Assembly: GCF_918741285.1 (NCBI RefSeq)
Contig: NZ_CAKKNC010000017.1
Location: forward strand, 1 to 64,000
Source: Sphingobium sp. CECT 9361
GTDB taxonomy: Bacteria > Pseudomonadota > Alphaproteobacteria > Sphingomonadales > Sphingomonadaceae
DNA: 64,000 bases
Direction: 5' to 3'
Part shown: piece by piece, positions 9,231 to 17,061 of the stretch
Layout: the number at the start of each line of letters is the position of its first letter
How positions within the stretch are numbered: the first letter of the stretch is position 1
Position numbers and translations under genes: made by a program
The notes under the pieces: generated by a model
What the model was told of the DNA's origin: nothing
What the model saw: the letters and a program-made list of their open reading frames with translations, nothing else
Database searches by the model: none

Positions 9231-9471
9231 CGCGCAGGCGGCAAGAAATATTGCCTCAGACAATGTCATGGCCTGCCTGTGCTCGCTTCCAGCTACAAAG
9301 GAATGGGCCTGAAACGACGCTAAGTGGTGCGCCGCTGTAGCGCTGCAGATTACACGTCTCACATAAGTCGCATTGGGCTTGCATGAAGCGATGCAACTTA
9401 AGTTAAAGCGCTCGTTAATATTTTTTTTCCTCTTGTTTCATAGAGTTGGCATCCAGTCGGAGATACTCACT

Positions 9472-9879
9472 ATGAAACGCCTGCTCTATATCAGCACAGC
9501 TCGATCCATCTTACCGCCATCGGAACTTGACGAGCTGCTTACCAAGTCACGAAAGGCAAACGCCATGGCGGATATCACCGGATTGCTTGTGGTAGGCGGA
9601 CGCCGCTTTCTGCAAGTTCTCGAAGGCCCCGATGAAGCCGTGGCCGAGACATATGTGCGAATAAGTCGTGACCCCCGCCATGTCGCGCTGGTCAAGCTTC
9701 ATGACAAGGAGGTCCCAATAAGGGCATTTGGATCATGGGCCATGGGGTGTGAGCAAGGTGGCGTGGCATCGGCATCGGCATCGCTGGAAGAGCAAGTGTA
9801 CGCTATTATCGCACCAATTACGGATCCCACACTACGTGCATATTTTATGGGATTTGCAGAAACCCATACCCGGATGTGA
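9472..9879 (+). CDS. BLUF-domain blue-light sensor protein
   Basis: 135 residues, essentially a lone BLUF domain with a short C-terminal helix region. The residues that bind FAD and carry the light switch are present: Tyr6 (LLYIST), Asn30 (RKANAMADITG), Gln48 (FLQVLEG), and the SWAMG segment with Trp and Met. Such single-domain proteins relay blue-light signals to partner proteins. The ATG at 9472 follows GGAG by eleven bases; an upstream in-frame start at 9373 would add a non-homologous hydrophobic segment. No GGDEF/EAL or other output domain is fused and no obvious partner is adjacent. It lies in the accessory patch after the tRNA. Confidence 0.92.
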   Translation: MKRLLYISTARSILPPSELDELLTKSRKANAMADITGLLVVGGRRFLQVLEGPDEAVAETYVRISRDPRHVALVKLHDKEVPIRAFGSWAMGCEQGGVASASASLEEQVYAIIAPITDPTLRAYFMGFAETHTRM

Positions 9880-10094
9880 GCGAGTGGATGCTCTTGCCCG
9901 ACGTACCGCATCCTCGCCAATGAACCTCTTGACCTAACCGAGAGCGCAGAGTCCCCCAAGCGCATCACATGGGTGCGGATCGCGCGGTTCTTCGCTATAC
10001 CGGGATACGTGCCCTTCTGTGAGCCCAGCGTGAGTACGCCCGCCGTCTGCTTTGCGTAACAGTTTCGGTCCTACAACCTGCTCCTCGACGTTCG

Positions 10095-10117
10095 CGGGGC
10101 GGGCTATGCCCGCCCCG
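10095..10117 (-). terminator. Perfect GC-rich hairpin downstream of the OmpA-like gene
   Basis: Ten-base perfect stem CGGGGCGGGC / GCCCGCCCCG with a three-base loop, starting seven bases past the stop of the OmpA-like gene on the minus strand. There is no T run behind it, so it is a weak candidate for an intrinsic terminator and might instead act as an mRNA 3'-end stabiliser. Confidence 0.55.
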
Positions 10118-10123
10118 TCCACA

Positions 10124-11005
10124 TCAAAGGCCGTCGAGGCCTTTGCTCACGAGGATGTTCACAGCAACACGACGGTTCTGTGCCTTGCCTTCGTCGGTAC
10201 TGTTGTCGGCCAATGGGTCCGCTTCGGACATTCCGGCCGGGGTGAGCATGCGGTAGGGCTTCCAGTGGCATGCCTGCTGGAGATGATTGACGACTCGAGT
10301 GGCGCGCTTTTCGCTGAGCGCTTGATTGAGTTCTTCGCTCCCGGTGGAATCGGTGTAACCCACGACAAGCAGCAGCGCGTTATCCATCCCCTCAGCAGCG
10401 GCCGCCGCGGCGCAGAGGTCGTTCTTCGCCTGGGGCGCGAGTACAGCCTTACCCGTGTCGAAATTCACGTTGGTAGTACCCTTGATGTTGTACTGGCCAA
10501 TATCCGCCATGCGGCCGCGCAGCGCCTCCGTTGCTGCAGTCTGTTCGCCAAAGCGTTGGTCAGTAGCGTTGTGTATCATAGAGGCAGTCTTCAGATCCTT
10601 ATTCTGAAGTTTGAGCTGGCTTGCCACCAGACCGTCAGCCGACTGCAGGGTCTTCACGGTAACGGGCAGTCCGTTGAGCAGCGAAGTCGCAGGGAGCCTG
10701 GCGCGATTCAGGCCCAAAAAGCCCTTGCTCGCGCTAATTTTAGTGGCGTCATTGACGGTGACTACCGTTTTGGTGCCATCCTCGGCCGTGACCTGCACCT
10801 TGTCGCCACTGCGTGCGGAAATGATGCCCTTGACCTCTGGCCCTTCGGACATTTCCGACCGTTCAGGCGCACTTGTGTCGGAAACGGTCACGGCAAGGGG
10901 TGGCTCGGCTGGCTGTTGCGTCTGCGCAGACACGCTGCCCGACGCTACGTTGGCTAACATGGCTGGTAGTAAGATAACTCTAGCACCTTTGGAAATGATA
11001 CTCAT
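10124..11005 (-). CDS. OmpA-family outer-membrane protein with an N-terminal DUF5666-like region
   Basis: 293 residues. Signal peptide at the N-terminus (VILLPAMLANVASGSVSAQ). Residues about 57-130 resemble DUF5666-type small beta domains (KGIISARSGDKVQVTAEDG, TVVTVNDATKI). A short helical segment follows, then an OmpA C-terminal peptidoglycan-binding domain: TNVNFDTGKAVL, VVGYTDSTGSEELNQALSEK, and QNRRVAVNI near the end. There is no beta-barrel, so this is a periplasmic or surface-tethered protein that grips peptidoglycan. It is a single gene with its own hairpin downstream. The DUF5666 assignment is by pattern only. Confidence 0.8.
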   Translation of the reverse strand: MSIISKGARVILLPAMLANVASGSVSAQTQQPAEPPLAVTVSDTSAPERSEMSEGPEVKGIISARSGDKVQVTAEDGTKTVVTVNDATKISASKGFLGLNRARLPATSLLNGLPVTVKTLQSADGLVASQLKLQNKDLKTASMIHNATDQRFGEQTAATEALRGRMADIGQYNIKGTTNVNFDTGKAVLAPQAKNDLCAAAAAAEGMDNALLLVVGYTDSTGSEELNQALSEKRATRVVNHLQQACHWKPYRMLTPAGMSEADPLADNSTDEGKAQNRRVAVNILVSKGLDGL

Positions 11006-11516
11006 TTGGACTATCCTTCAAATTCGAACAGTTGGGCCTGCGACCGCAGTTTTCATCCGATGGCCATTCGCGCGATGCGTATTTAGCTGTCGGAACCCTC
11101 GATTTAGCTTCATGATGTCGGCGACCTGGAGCCGCATCGACCACCATGAATGTCTCGCCTGTTCAAACTAACCTTTCGCGCAGATGAACACATCGCTGGC
11201 ACTATTGATTGTACCGCTGCGTCGGGCGCTGGTTGCGACGAACCGATGCGACCTCTCTCCTTAAGCAAACGATCGGTCTGGAAAATCAGACGCCGTCCTT
11301 TCATGTGATGGGTTGTGATCAAAATTCGCTAGGACGGCTTTTTAGCGCCATGGGCATTGTTCAACGGGCTCGACACCCCCCTGCGCTGTGAGCGCCATGA
11401 ATATATCGTTGAACATGCCAAGCCTGTTCCATCGGTCGCCAGCACAATCGCGCTTAGCGGTGGATTAGCCATTTATAGCAGTGGGATCGGCTTTGAATAT
11501 GCTCCATATAGTCGGC
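11006..11516 (+). other. 511-base stretch with no supported gene
   Basis: Lies between the divergent OmpA-like gene (minus) and the Rap1a/Tai-like gene (plus). Short open frames here show no family signature and no good ribosome binding site. No tRNA, repeat or clear terminator was seen. Promoters for both flanking genes presumably lie here, but no box is convincing by eye. Coding pressure looks lower than in the neighbours (frequent stops in all frames). Confidence 0.5.
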
Positions 11517-11876
11517 ATGAATCTACGCTGCCTTGCCCCGCTCATTTGCCTTCCAATGCTGTTTGCGGCGCCGCAGTCTGCGGTCGCGCAGACATTCATG
11601 TTCGAGACGGGCACTACATTACTGGCCAAATGCCAGAATAAGGCACCGGAATATGCGCTTGCCTGCACAGCCTATATCGTGGGCGTTGTCGACGGGATTA
11701 AGAAGGACATTTTTCTGGGACGCGCGCCCGATAATTGCTGGCCGGACCAACTAGGGGCAGATCAGGTGCGCGATCTGGTGGTGAAGTATCTTCGCACCTA
11801 TGCCGATCAGCGGTCTTTTCCGGCGTCGCTCACGGTCAGTGTCGCGCTTAACGATGCGTATCCCTGCAAGAAATAG
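11517..11876 (+). CDS. Rap1a/Tai-like secreted small protein
   Basis: 119 residues from the ATG at 11517; in-frame ATGs at 11499 and 11481 are alternatives. Signal peptide MNLRCLAPLICLPMLFAAPQS with a cut near AVAQ. The mature part has two conserved Cys pairs' worth of cysteines (AKCQNK, ALACTAY, NCWP, YPCKK) and the pattern CxxYIxGxxDG, C-P, VxKYLxxxxxxRxxPA, which recalls the Rap1a/Tai immunity-protein family. In type VI secretion systems such proteins neutralise Tae amidase effectors, but many family members lie far from any T6SS and no effector gene is visible here. Function therefore unassigned. Confidence 0.65.
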   Translation: MNLRCLAPLICLPMLFAAPQSAVAQTFMFETGTTLLAKCQNKAPEYALACTAYIVGVVDGIKKDIFLGRAPDNCWPDQLGADQVRDLVVKYLRTYADQRSFPASLTVSVALNDAYPCKK

Positions 11877-11877
11877 A

Positions 11878-13155
11878 TTAGTCGGTAACGACTACGCCGC
11901 CCTTAATCACAGCGTCCGGCTTTTCGAGCAGGCGCACGTCGGACAACGGATCGCCTGACACGGCGACCATATCGGCGTAGCGCCCCACGGCAATGGCGCC
12001 GACATCCTTCTCGCGGCCCAATGCTTCGGCGGCATTGCGGGTGGCGGCCTGGATGGCTTGCAGCGGGGTCATGCCATATTGAACCATGACCTTGAACTGA
12101 CCGCCCACCTGCCCGTGCGGCATGACGCCTGCGTCTGAGCCGAAGATCATGCGGACACCGGCGGCGTTCGCCTTGCGGAAGTTGTCGCGCTGGATTTGTG
12201 CGATCTCGCGATCCTTGCGGAGATTGTCTTCCAATACGCCGTTCTTTGCGCCTTCAGCCTGAGTGTAGTCGGTATTGTATATGTCCATCGAGAACCAGAC
12301 CGGTTGCTTGCGGGCGACGGCGAGCTTGATGCCTTCATCGTCGACGAGGCTGGCATGTTCGATGGTGTCGATCCCTGCACGGATGGCGGCCTTGATGCCT
12401 GCCGCGCCGTGGGCGTGGGCCGCGACGCGCAGACCCCATTGGTGCGCTTCGTCGGCGATGGCCGCGAGTTCGAGTTCGGAGAGTTGCTGCTGGCCCGGTT
12501 CGGTGTTGCGGGAGAAGACGCCGCCGGTTGCGCAGACTTTAATGACTTCGGCACCATATTTGCGTTGTTCGCGGACGCGGGTGCGCAGTTCCTGGGGGCC
12601 GTCGCCGACGGCGTCGCCTTTGGCCTTGAAGCTGGGTGGGAGGTAGGTCTCGTCGCAATGGCCGCCTGTCGCACCCAGCGCATGGGCTGCGGGAACGATG
12701 CGAGGGCCGGTGGCATAGCCGCCGTCTATCGCCTGTTTTACGGCCACGTCGTTGTAATTGCTGGACCCCACATTGCGGACGGTGGTGAATCCGGCGCGGA
12801 GCATCTTACGCGCGTTGTCCGCCGCGACGACGGTCCAGAAGCTGTCAGTGTATTGGAGGCTGTTATAGCCGCCCACTTCAGCAAGGCTGTCGAGATGGAC
12901 GTGCATGTCGATGAGGCCCGGCACCAGCGTCTTGCCGGACATGTCGATGTGCCGGACGTCGTTGCCCCGGCGAACGGTGCGCGCGTCGGCGACGCTGGTG
13001 ATGCGTCCGTCGGTGATGAAGACAGCGGGGTAATCGACCGTCTTGCCGCCGAGCACGTCGACCATGTGATCGGCGGTGACGACTACGGTTTCAGCCGATG
13101 CGGGGGCACTCATCAGCGCAGCGCCGATGGCTATGATAGATGCTGCTTTGAACAT
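11878..13155 (-). CDS. Secreted amidohydrolase (imidazolonepropionase-like / Xaa-Pro dipeptidase-like)
   Basis: 425 residues from the ATG at 13155, which has an AGGGGAG ribosome binding site eight bases upstream; an upstream in-frame ATG at 13227 lacks both a site and a signal peptide. Signal peptide MFKAASIIAIGAALMSAPASA. The amidohydrolase fold is shown by LIDMHVHLD (HxH), VIKVCATGG (carbamylated Lys), AAHAHGAAG, DTIEHASLVDD and IFGSDAGVMPHG (Asp). Relatives hydrolyse dipeptides containing C-terminal Arg/Lys or Pro, or other amides, in the periplasm. No neighbour hints at the substrate. It is separated from lpdA by a large hairpin. Confidence 0.88.
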   Translation of the reverse strand: MFKAASIIAIGAALMSAPASAETVVVTADHMVDVLGGKTVDYPAVFITDGRITSVADARTVRRGNDVRHIDMSGKTLVPGLIDMHVHLDSLAEVGGYNSLQYTDSFWTVVAADNARKMLRAGFTTVRNVGSSNYNDVAVKQAIDGGYATGPRIVPAAHALGATGGHCDETYLPPSFKAKGDAVGDGPQELRTRVREQRKYGAEVIKVCATGGVFSRNTEPGQQQLSELELAAIADEAHQWGLRVAAHAHGAAGIKAAIRAGIDTIEHASLVDDEGIKLAVARKQPVWFSMDIYNTDYTQAEGAKNGVLEDNLRKDREIAQIQRDNFRKANAAGVRMIFGSDAGVMPHGQVGGQFKVMVQYGMTPLQAIQAATRNAAEALGREKDVGAIAVGRYADMVAVSGDPLSDVRLLEKPDAVIKGGVVVTD

Positions 13156-13220
13156 TGGATGCTCCCCTAAGCTTTTCATAACTTCTCTAACATCGCCCAT
13201 ATGCGCCACCGCACAGGCAT

Positions 13221-13253
13221 TCGCCATTCTGTAGGGAATCTACAGAATGGCGA
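13221..13253. terminator. Perfect 14-bp inverted repeat between lpdA and the amidohydrolase gene
   Basis: Arms TCGCCATTCTGTAG (13221-13234) and CTACAGAATGGCGA (13240-13253) are perfectly complementary around a five-base loop. It lies 14 bases past the lpdA stop, in the position of a terminator for the minus-strand lpdA transcript. On the plus strand the hairpin is followed by T-rich sequence. A protein-binding operator for the amidohydrolase gene 66 bases downstream is an alternative reading. Confidence 0.6.
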
Positions 13254-13267
13254 AGTCTTTCAATATT

Positions 13268-14665
13268 TTAAATGTGGATAGCCCGTCCGTAGGCGCCCAA
13301 CACGCTTTCGTGCATCGATTCCGAAATGGTGGGATGCGGGAAGACGGTTTCCATCAGTTCCGCTTCGGTCGTTTCCAGCGTCTTGCCGATGACATAGCCC
13401 TGGATCATCTCGGTGACTTCCGCGCCGACCATATGCGCGCCCAGCAGTTCGCCGGTGGCTTCGTCGAACACGGTCTTCACGAAACCGTCGGTCTCGCCAA
13501 GGGCAATTGCCTTGCCGTTGCCGATGAAGGGGAATTTGCCGACCTTCACCTTGTACCCGGCTTCCTTCGCCTTGGCTTCGGTCAGGCCCACGGACGCAAC
13601 CTGCGGATGGCAATAGGTGCAGCCGGGGATGTTGAGCTTGTCCATCGCATGGGGATGCCCGCCCGACAGATGTTCGACCGCGATGATCGCTTCATGGCTT
13701 GCCTTATGCGCCAGCCACGGTGCGCCGGTGATGTCGCCAATGGCGTAGATGCCTTCGACGTTGGTCCGGCAAAATTCATCGGCTTCGATGTGGCCGCGCT
13801 GGTCCTTCGCGATCTTGAGTTGCTCCAGACCTATGCCTTCGTTGTTCGGCACGATGCCGACCGCGACGATCACATGGCTGAACTCTTCGGTCGTGACCTT
13901 GCCGTCCTTGTCCTTGATTTCGGCACTGATACCCTTGCCGGTGTCGGTGATCTTTTGGACGCCGGTCGATGCGCGGATGTCCATGCCTTGCTTGGTCAGG
14001 TTCTTCATCATGAAGTCGCTGACGTCGGCATCCTCGACAGGCAGGATGCGGTCGAGCATTTCGACGACCGTCACCTTGGCACCCATGTCGTTATAGAAGC
14101 TGGCAAATTCGATGCCGATGGCACCCGAGCCGATGACAAGCAGCTTCGTCGGCATTTCGGGCGGCACCATCGCATGGCGATAGGTCCAGATGCGCTTGCC
14201 GTCAGCCTTTGCGAAAGGCAGGTCGCGGGCGCGGGCACCGGTGGCGATGATGATGTTCTTCGCTGCCAGATCGGTTGCCTTGCCATCCTTCGTAACGGAC
14301 AGCGTGCCCTTGCCGGTTAGCTTGCCATCGCCGAAATAGACGGTGATCTTGTTCTTCTTCATCAGGCCAGTGACGCCCTGATTGAGTTGCTTGGCGACGC
14401 CGCGCGACCGGGCGACGACCTTCTCGATGTCGAACGCGGGCTTTTCCACCGACAGGCCATATTTGTCGGCCTGTTGCATGTAATGATAGATTTCCGACGA
14501 GCGCAGCAGCGCCTTGGTCGGGATGCAGCCCCAGTTGAGACAGATGCCACCCAGGCTCTCGCGCTCTACGATAGCGGTCTTGAGACCCAACTGGCTCGCG
14601 CGGATCGCGGCGACATAGCCACCGGGGCCGGAGCCGAGGACGATAAGGTCGAATTGGTCAGCCAA
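13268..14665 (-). CDS. lpdA: Dihydrolipoyl dehydrogenase (E3)
   Basis: 465 residues. FAD flavoprotein that re-oxidises the lipoamide arm of pyruvate dehydrogenase. The N-terminus is DLIVLGSGPGGYVAA (FAD site); the redox disulfide is in GGICLNWGCIPTKALL; the second dinucleotide fold is LLVIGSGAIGIEFAS; and the interface His/Glu pair is FPHPTISESMHE. The start is a TTG at 14665 with an AGGAG ribosome binding site; no ATG fits the family N-terminus. It overlaps the end of the DUF559 gene by eight bases. In most relatives lpd directly follows the E2 gene. Confidence 0.95.
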   Translation of the reverse strand: MADQFDLIVLGSGPGGYVAAIRASQLGLKTAIVERESLGGICLNWGCIPTKALLRSSEIYHYMQQADKYGLSVEKPAFDIEKVVARSRGVAKQLNQGVTGLMKKNKITVYFGDGKLTGKGTLSVTKDGKATDLAAKNIIIATGARARDLPFAKADGKRIWTYRHAMVPPEMPTKLLVIGSGAIGIEFASFYNDMGAKVTVVEMLDRILPVEDADVSDFMMKNLTKQGMDIRASTGVQKITDTGKGISAEIKDKDGKVTTEEFSHVIVAVGIVPNNEGIGLEQLKIAKDQRGHIEADEFCRTNVEGIYAIGDITGAPWLAHKASHEAIIAVEHLSGGHPHAMDKLNIPGCTYCHPQVASVGLTEAKAKEAGYKVKVGKFPFIGNGKAIALGETDGFVKTVFDEATGELLGAHMVGAEVTEMIQGYVIGKTLETTEAELMETVFPHPTISESMHESVLGAYGRAIHI

Positions 14666-15095
14666 GGGTATCTCCTGTTGTTCCCCTCTCCCCTGGAGGG
14701 AGAGGATACGAAGCCTTGGCCGCTTGCGGCCTAGGCGTAGTTGGTGAGGGGGAAGCGTCCAAAACGGACACCAGTCGGGCGACAACCCCCTCTATATTAG
14801 TCAAGATGTCGATATTGCTGAAACGAAGAACGGTGTATCCCGTCCGCTGCAACCAAGCATCCCTTTCTAAATCATGGTCGGACCCCATGTGGTGCCCGCC
14901 ATCAGCTTCGACAATCAGTCGCCTCTCCTGGGAGACAAAATCTGCAATATATCGTCCTATGGGCTGTTGGCGCCGAAACTTAACCTGACAAATCTGCGCA
15001 TTTCGCAAATGGTGCCACAAAAGTTTTTCAGCATCCGTCATATGACGTCTGAGGCGTTTGGCATTTTCAAGAGTGTGTTGCGTGTATCCCGCCAA
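14658..15095 (-). CDS. DUF559 (Vsr-like, PD-(D/E)XK) endonuclease-fold protein carried between palindromic repeats
   Basis: 145 residues from a TTG at 15095 (ribosome binding site GAGGGG); an ATG at 15146 would start inside the flanking repeat. The core ENAKRLRRHMTDAEKLLWHHLR, KFRRQQPIGRYIADFV and LIVEADGGHH is the DUF559 family, with Asp of IADF and Glu of VEADG as the probable metal site of a restriction-like nuclease fold. The last 30 residues (SPSPTTPRPQAAKASYPLPP) are translated straight from the left palindromic repeat. The gene lies between pdhC and lpdA, which are normally adjacent, and overlaps the lpdA start. No known biochemical role for the family; see the cassette finding. Confidence 0.85.
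   Translation of the reverse strand: MAGYTQHTLENAKRLRRHMTDAEKLLWHHLRNAQICQVKFRRQQPIGRYIADFVSQERRLIVEADGGHHMGSDHDLERDAWLQRTGYTVLRFSNIDILTNIEGVVARLVSVLDASPSPTTPRPQAAKASYPLPPGERGTTGDTLG
14684..14752 (-). repeat. Left palindromic repeat flanking the DUF559 gene
   Basis: Order: hairpin CCTCTCCC-CTGGA-GGGAGAGG (14686-14706 region), then GGCCGC-TT-GCGGCC, then GGTGAGGGGG. Read in the opposite direction the right repeat at 15098-15162 has the same three parts: C-rich hairpin, central GC hairpin, and GGTGAGGGG end. The two copies are therefore in inverted orientation around the gene. The stop-proximal codons of DUF559 lie in this repeat, and it ends 20 bases before the lpdA start. Confidence 0.8.
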
Positions 15096-15097
15096 CG

Positions 15098-15162
15098 TCC
15101 CCTCACCCTCCCACCGCTTCGCGGTGGGCCCCTCCCTCTCCCTCAAGGGGAGAGGGGTTATT
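15098..15162 (+). repeat. Right palindromic repeat flanking the DUF559 gene
   Basis: Contains CCCCTCACC, the perfect hairpin CCCACCGC-TTC-GCGGTGGG, and the C-rich hairpin CTCTCCC-TCAA-GGGGAGAG. It is the inverted counterpart of 14684-14752, diverged mainly in the central hairpin. It abuts the pdhC stop (15166) on one side and the DUF559 TTG start (15095) on the other. Confidence 0.8.
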
Positions 15163-15165
15163 AAA

Positions 15166-16440
15166 TCAAGCCAGCATGGCCAGTGGATTTTCCACCAGTT
15201 CCTTGAACGCCTTCATCAACTGTGCGCCGTCTGCGCCGTCGATGGCGCGGTGGTCGAAGCTGCCGGTGGCGCTCATGACCGTGGCGACGCCCAGTGCATC
15301 GTCGACGATGTAGGGGCGCTTTTCACCTGCGCCGATGGCCATGATCATCCCTTGCGGCGGGTTGATGACCGCTTCGAACTGCTTGATGCCGAACATGCCC
15401 ATGTTGCTGAGCGAAGCGGTGCCGCCCTGATATTCTTCAGGCATCAGCTTGCCGTCCTTGGCGCGGGTGGCGAGGTCTTTCATCTCGGTGGAGATGGTGG
15501 CGACACCCTTGCTGCCTGCGTCAACGATGATCGGCGTGATCAGGCCTGCAGGAATAGAGACGGCGACCGAGATATCGGCGCGCTGGAATTTCAGGAGCGT
15601 GTCGCCCGCGAACTGGACGTTGCACTCCGGCACCTGAAGCAGACTGACGGCCAGCGCCTTGATCAGCAGATCGTTGACCGACAGCTTTACGCCACGCGAT
15701 TCCAAGCCGGCGTTCAGCTCTCCGCGCAGTTTCAGCAGCTTGTCGAGGCGAATGTCCACGGTGAGGTAGATATGCGGCACTGTCTGCTTGGATTCGGTCA
15801 GGCGACGCGCAATCGTCTTGCGCATGTTGCTGAGCTTTACCGCTTCGTGTGGGATGCCGTAATCCTGTGCGACGATGGGGGCAGCGGCGGGTGCTGGTGC
15901 CGATGCAGGCGACGCGGCAGGCGCGGCGGCAGCAGGCTTGGCGCCCTCCAGATCGGCCTTGACGATACGGCCATTGGGGCCGCTGCCCTGAACGGATGCC
16001 AGATCGAGACCGCTCGCTTGCGCAAGGCGGCGGGCCAGCGGGCTGGCCTTTACGCGGTCGCCACTATCGGTCGATGCTTTTGCCGGGACAGGATCGGCCT
16101 TGGGCGCAGGGGCCGCTTCGGCCTTTGCGGGTGTATCAGCCTTGGGTGCCTCTGCCTTGGCTGGAGCCGCCTTTGCGGCAGGCGCTTCGGCCTCCTCGCC
16201 TTCGACGGTGAGAGTCGCGATGACCGTGCCGACCTTCACGCCATCGGTGCCTTCGGCAACCAGGATGCTGGTAATCACGCCTTCGTCGACGGCTTCGAAC
16301 TCCATCGTCGCCTTGTCGGTTTCGATTTCCGCCAGCAGGTCGCCCGACTTAACCGTGTCGCCTTCCTTCACCAGCCACTTTGCCAGCGAGCCTTCTTCCA
16401 TAGTGGGAGACAAAGCCGGCATCTGGATGTTGATCGCCAT
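15166..16440 (-). CDS. pdhC: Pyruvate dehydrogenase complex dihydrolipoamide acetyltransferase (E2)
   Basis: 424 residues. Transfers the acetyl group to CoA in the pyruvate dehydrogenase complex. One lipoyl domain (residues 1-77) with the lipoylated Lys43 in [10 protein letters not shown]; an Ala/Pro/Lys-rich hinge (about 82-125); a peripheral subunit-binding domain ([18 protein letters not shown]); a second hinge; and the catalytic domain ending with [16 protein letters not shown], which contains the active-site His and Asp. The E1 genes are not in the window: upstream is the divergent UspA gene. Downstream lpdA is now separated by the DUF559 cassette. Confidence 0.95.
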   Translation of the reverse strand: MAINIQMPALSPTMEEGSLAKWLVKEGDTVKSGDLLAEIETDKATMEFEAVDEGVITSILVAEGTDGVKVGTVIATLTVEGEEAEAPAAKAAPAKAEAPKADTPAKAEAAPAPKADPVPAKASTDSGDRVKASPLARRLAQASGLDLASVQGSGPNGRIVKADLEGAKPAAAAPAASPASAPAPAAAPIVAQDYGIPHEAVKLSNMRKTIARRLTESKQTVPHIYLTVDIRLDKLLKLRGELNAGLESRGVKLSVNDLLIKALAVSLLQVPECNVQFAGDTLLKFQRADISVAVSIPAGLITPIIVDAGSKGVATISTEMKDLATRAKDGKLMPEEYQGGTASLSNMGMFGIKQFEAVINPPQGMIMAIGAGEKRPYIVDDALGVATVMSATGSFDHRAIDGADGAQLMKAFKELVENPLAMLA

Positions 16441-16604
16441 GAGGGAACAGCCCTTTTCGATATGTGATTCCGTGGGGAGCGAAGCCGTTACTTGACGCTT
16501 TGGCCGCTAGGGTCAAGGGGGCCGCAGCGGTTCAGCGGGGAAAGCCTTGCGTCGCGCGCATTTATCGATCAGATTCGGCGCTCATGGCAAAGGCGCGATA
16601 AAAC

Positions 16605-17060
16605 ATGCGGACGTATCTGGTGGTGGTCGATGAGACCCCCGAAGCTGAAGTGGCGCTGCGCTTTGCCGCACGCCGAGCCGCGAAAACAGGCGGTGCCGTG
16701 CAGATTCTTGCGCTGATCCCGCCGACCGAATTCGTGCAGTGGGGCGGCGTGCAGGCAACGATTGAGGAAGAGGCACGGCAGCGCGCCGAAGCATTGGTGA
16801 TGGGGGCCGCCGGAACGCTGATGCAGGAATCGGGCATTCGCCCCACCATCACGGTAAAGCAAGGCGAGCCGGTGGCGCTCGTGCGCAAGACGCTGGACGA
16901 GAATGACGGCATTGCCGCTTTGGTGCTGGGCGCCGCCGCAACCGGTGCGCCCGGTCCGCTGGTGACGCATTTCGCGGGGAGTGAGGCGGGGAGCCTCCCC
17001 TGCCCCATCATGGTGATCCCCGGATCGCTGGACCGGGATGCGGTCGACCGGCTTAGCTAA
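16605..17060 (+). CDS. Universal stress protein, UspA family
   Basis: 151 residues, single Usp domain. N-terminal YLVVVDETPEAEVALRFAARRA and the C-terminal ALVLGAAATGAPGPLV ... CPIMVIPGSL fit the Rossmann-like fold. The usual ATP-binding GxxGxxG(S/T) stretch is present only in a relaxed form (GAAATGAPGPL), so ATP binding is uncertain. The gene is divergent from pdhC and convergent with rnr, whose stop lies two bases away. Confidence 0.85.
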   Translation: MRTYLVVVDETPEAEVALRFAARRAAKTGGAVQILALIPPTEFVQWGGVQATIEEEARQRAEALVMGAAGTLMQESGIRPTITVKQGEPVALVRKTLDENDGIAALVLGAAATGAPGPLVTHFAGSEAGSLPCPIMVIPGSLDRDAVDRLS

Positions 17061-17061
17061 G

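Noticed and set aside
9105-9323. A separate 72-residue gene after the tRNA
   Set aside because: Its first half is the frameshifted continuation of the ADH fragment, so it is part of the pseudogene rather than a gene.
11110-11391. Short open frames in the gap before the Rap1a/Tai-like gene
   Set aside because: No start context, no recognised pattern, and overlapping frames on both strands with equal weakness.
11517-11876. Type VI secretion immunity gene with a nearby effector
   Set aside because: The protein resembles Rap1a/Tai but no amidase effector or T6SS gene is adjacent, so an immunity role is not claimed.
12196-13170. Plus-strand open frame over the amidohydrolase gene
   Set aside because: Mirror of the amidohydrolase coding frame; no signal peptide or ribosome binding site.
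14684-15162. CRISPR array
   Set aside because: Only two repeat copies, inverted rather than direct, with a coding gene between; no regularly spaced spacers anywhere in the window.
16443-16476. GGAAC box as an EcfG-type general stress promoter for the UspA gene
   Set aside because: No GTT-type -10 box at the proper spacing; the match is to GGAAC only.
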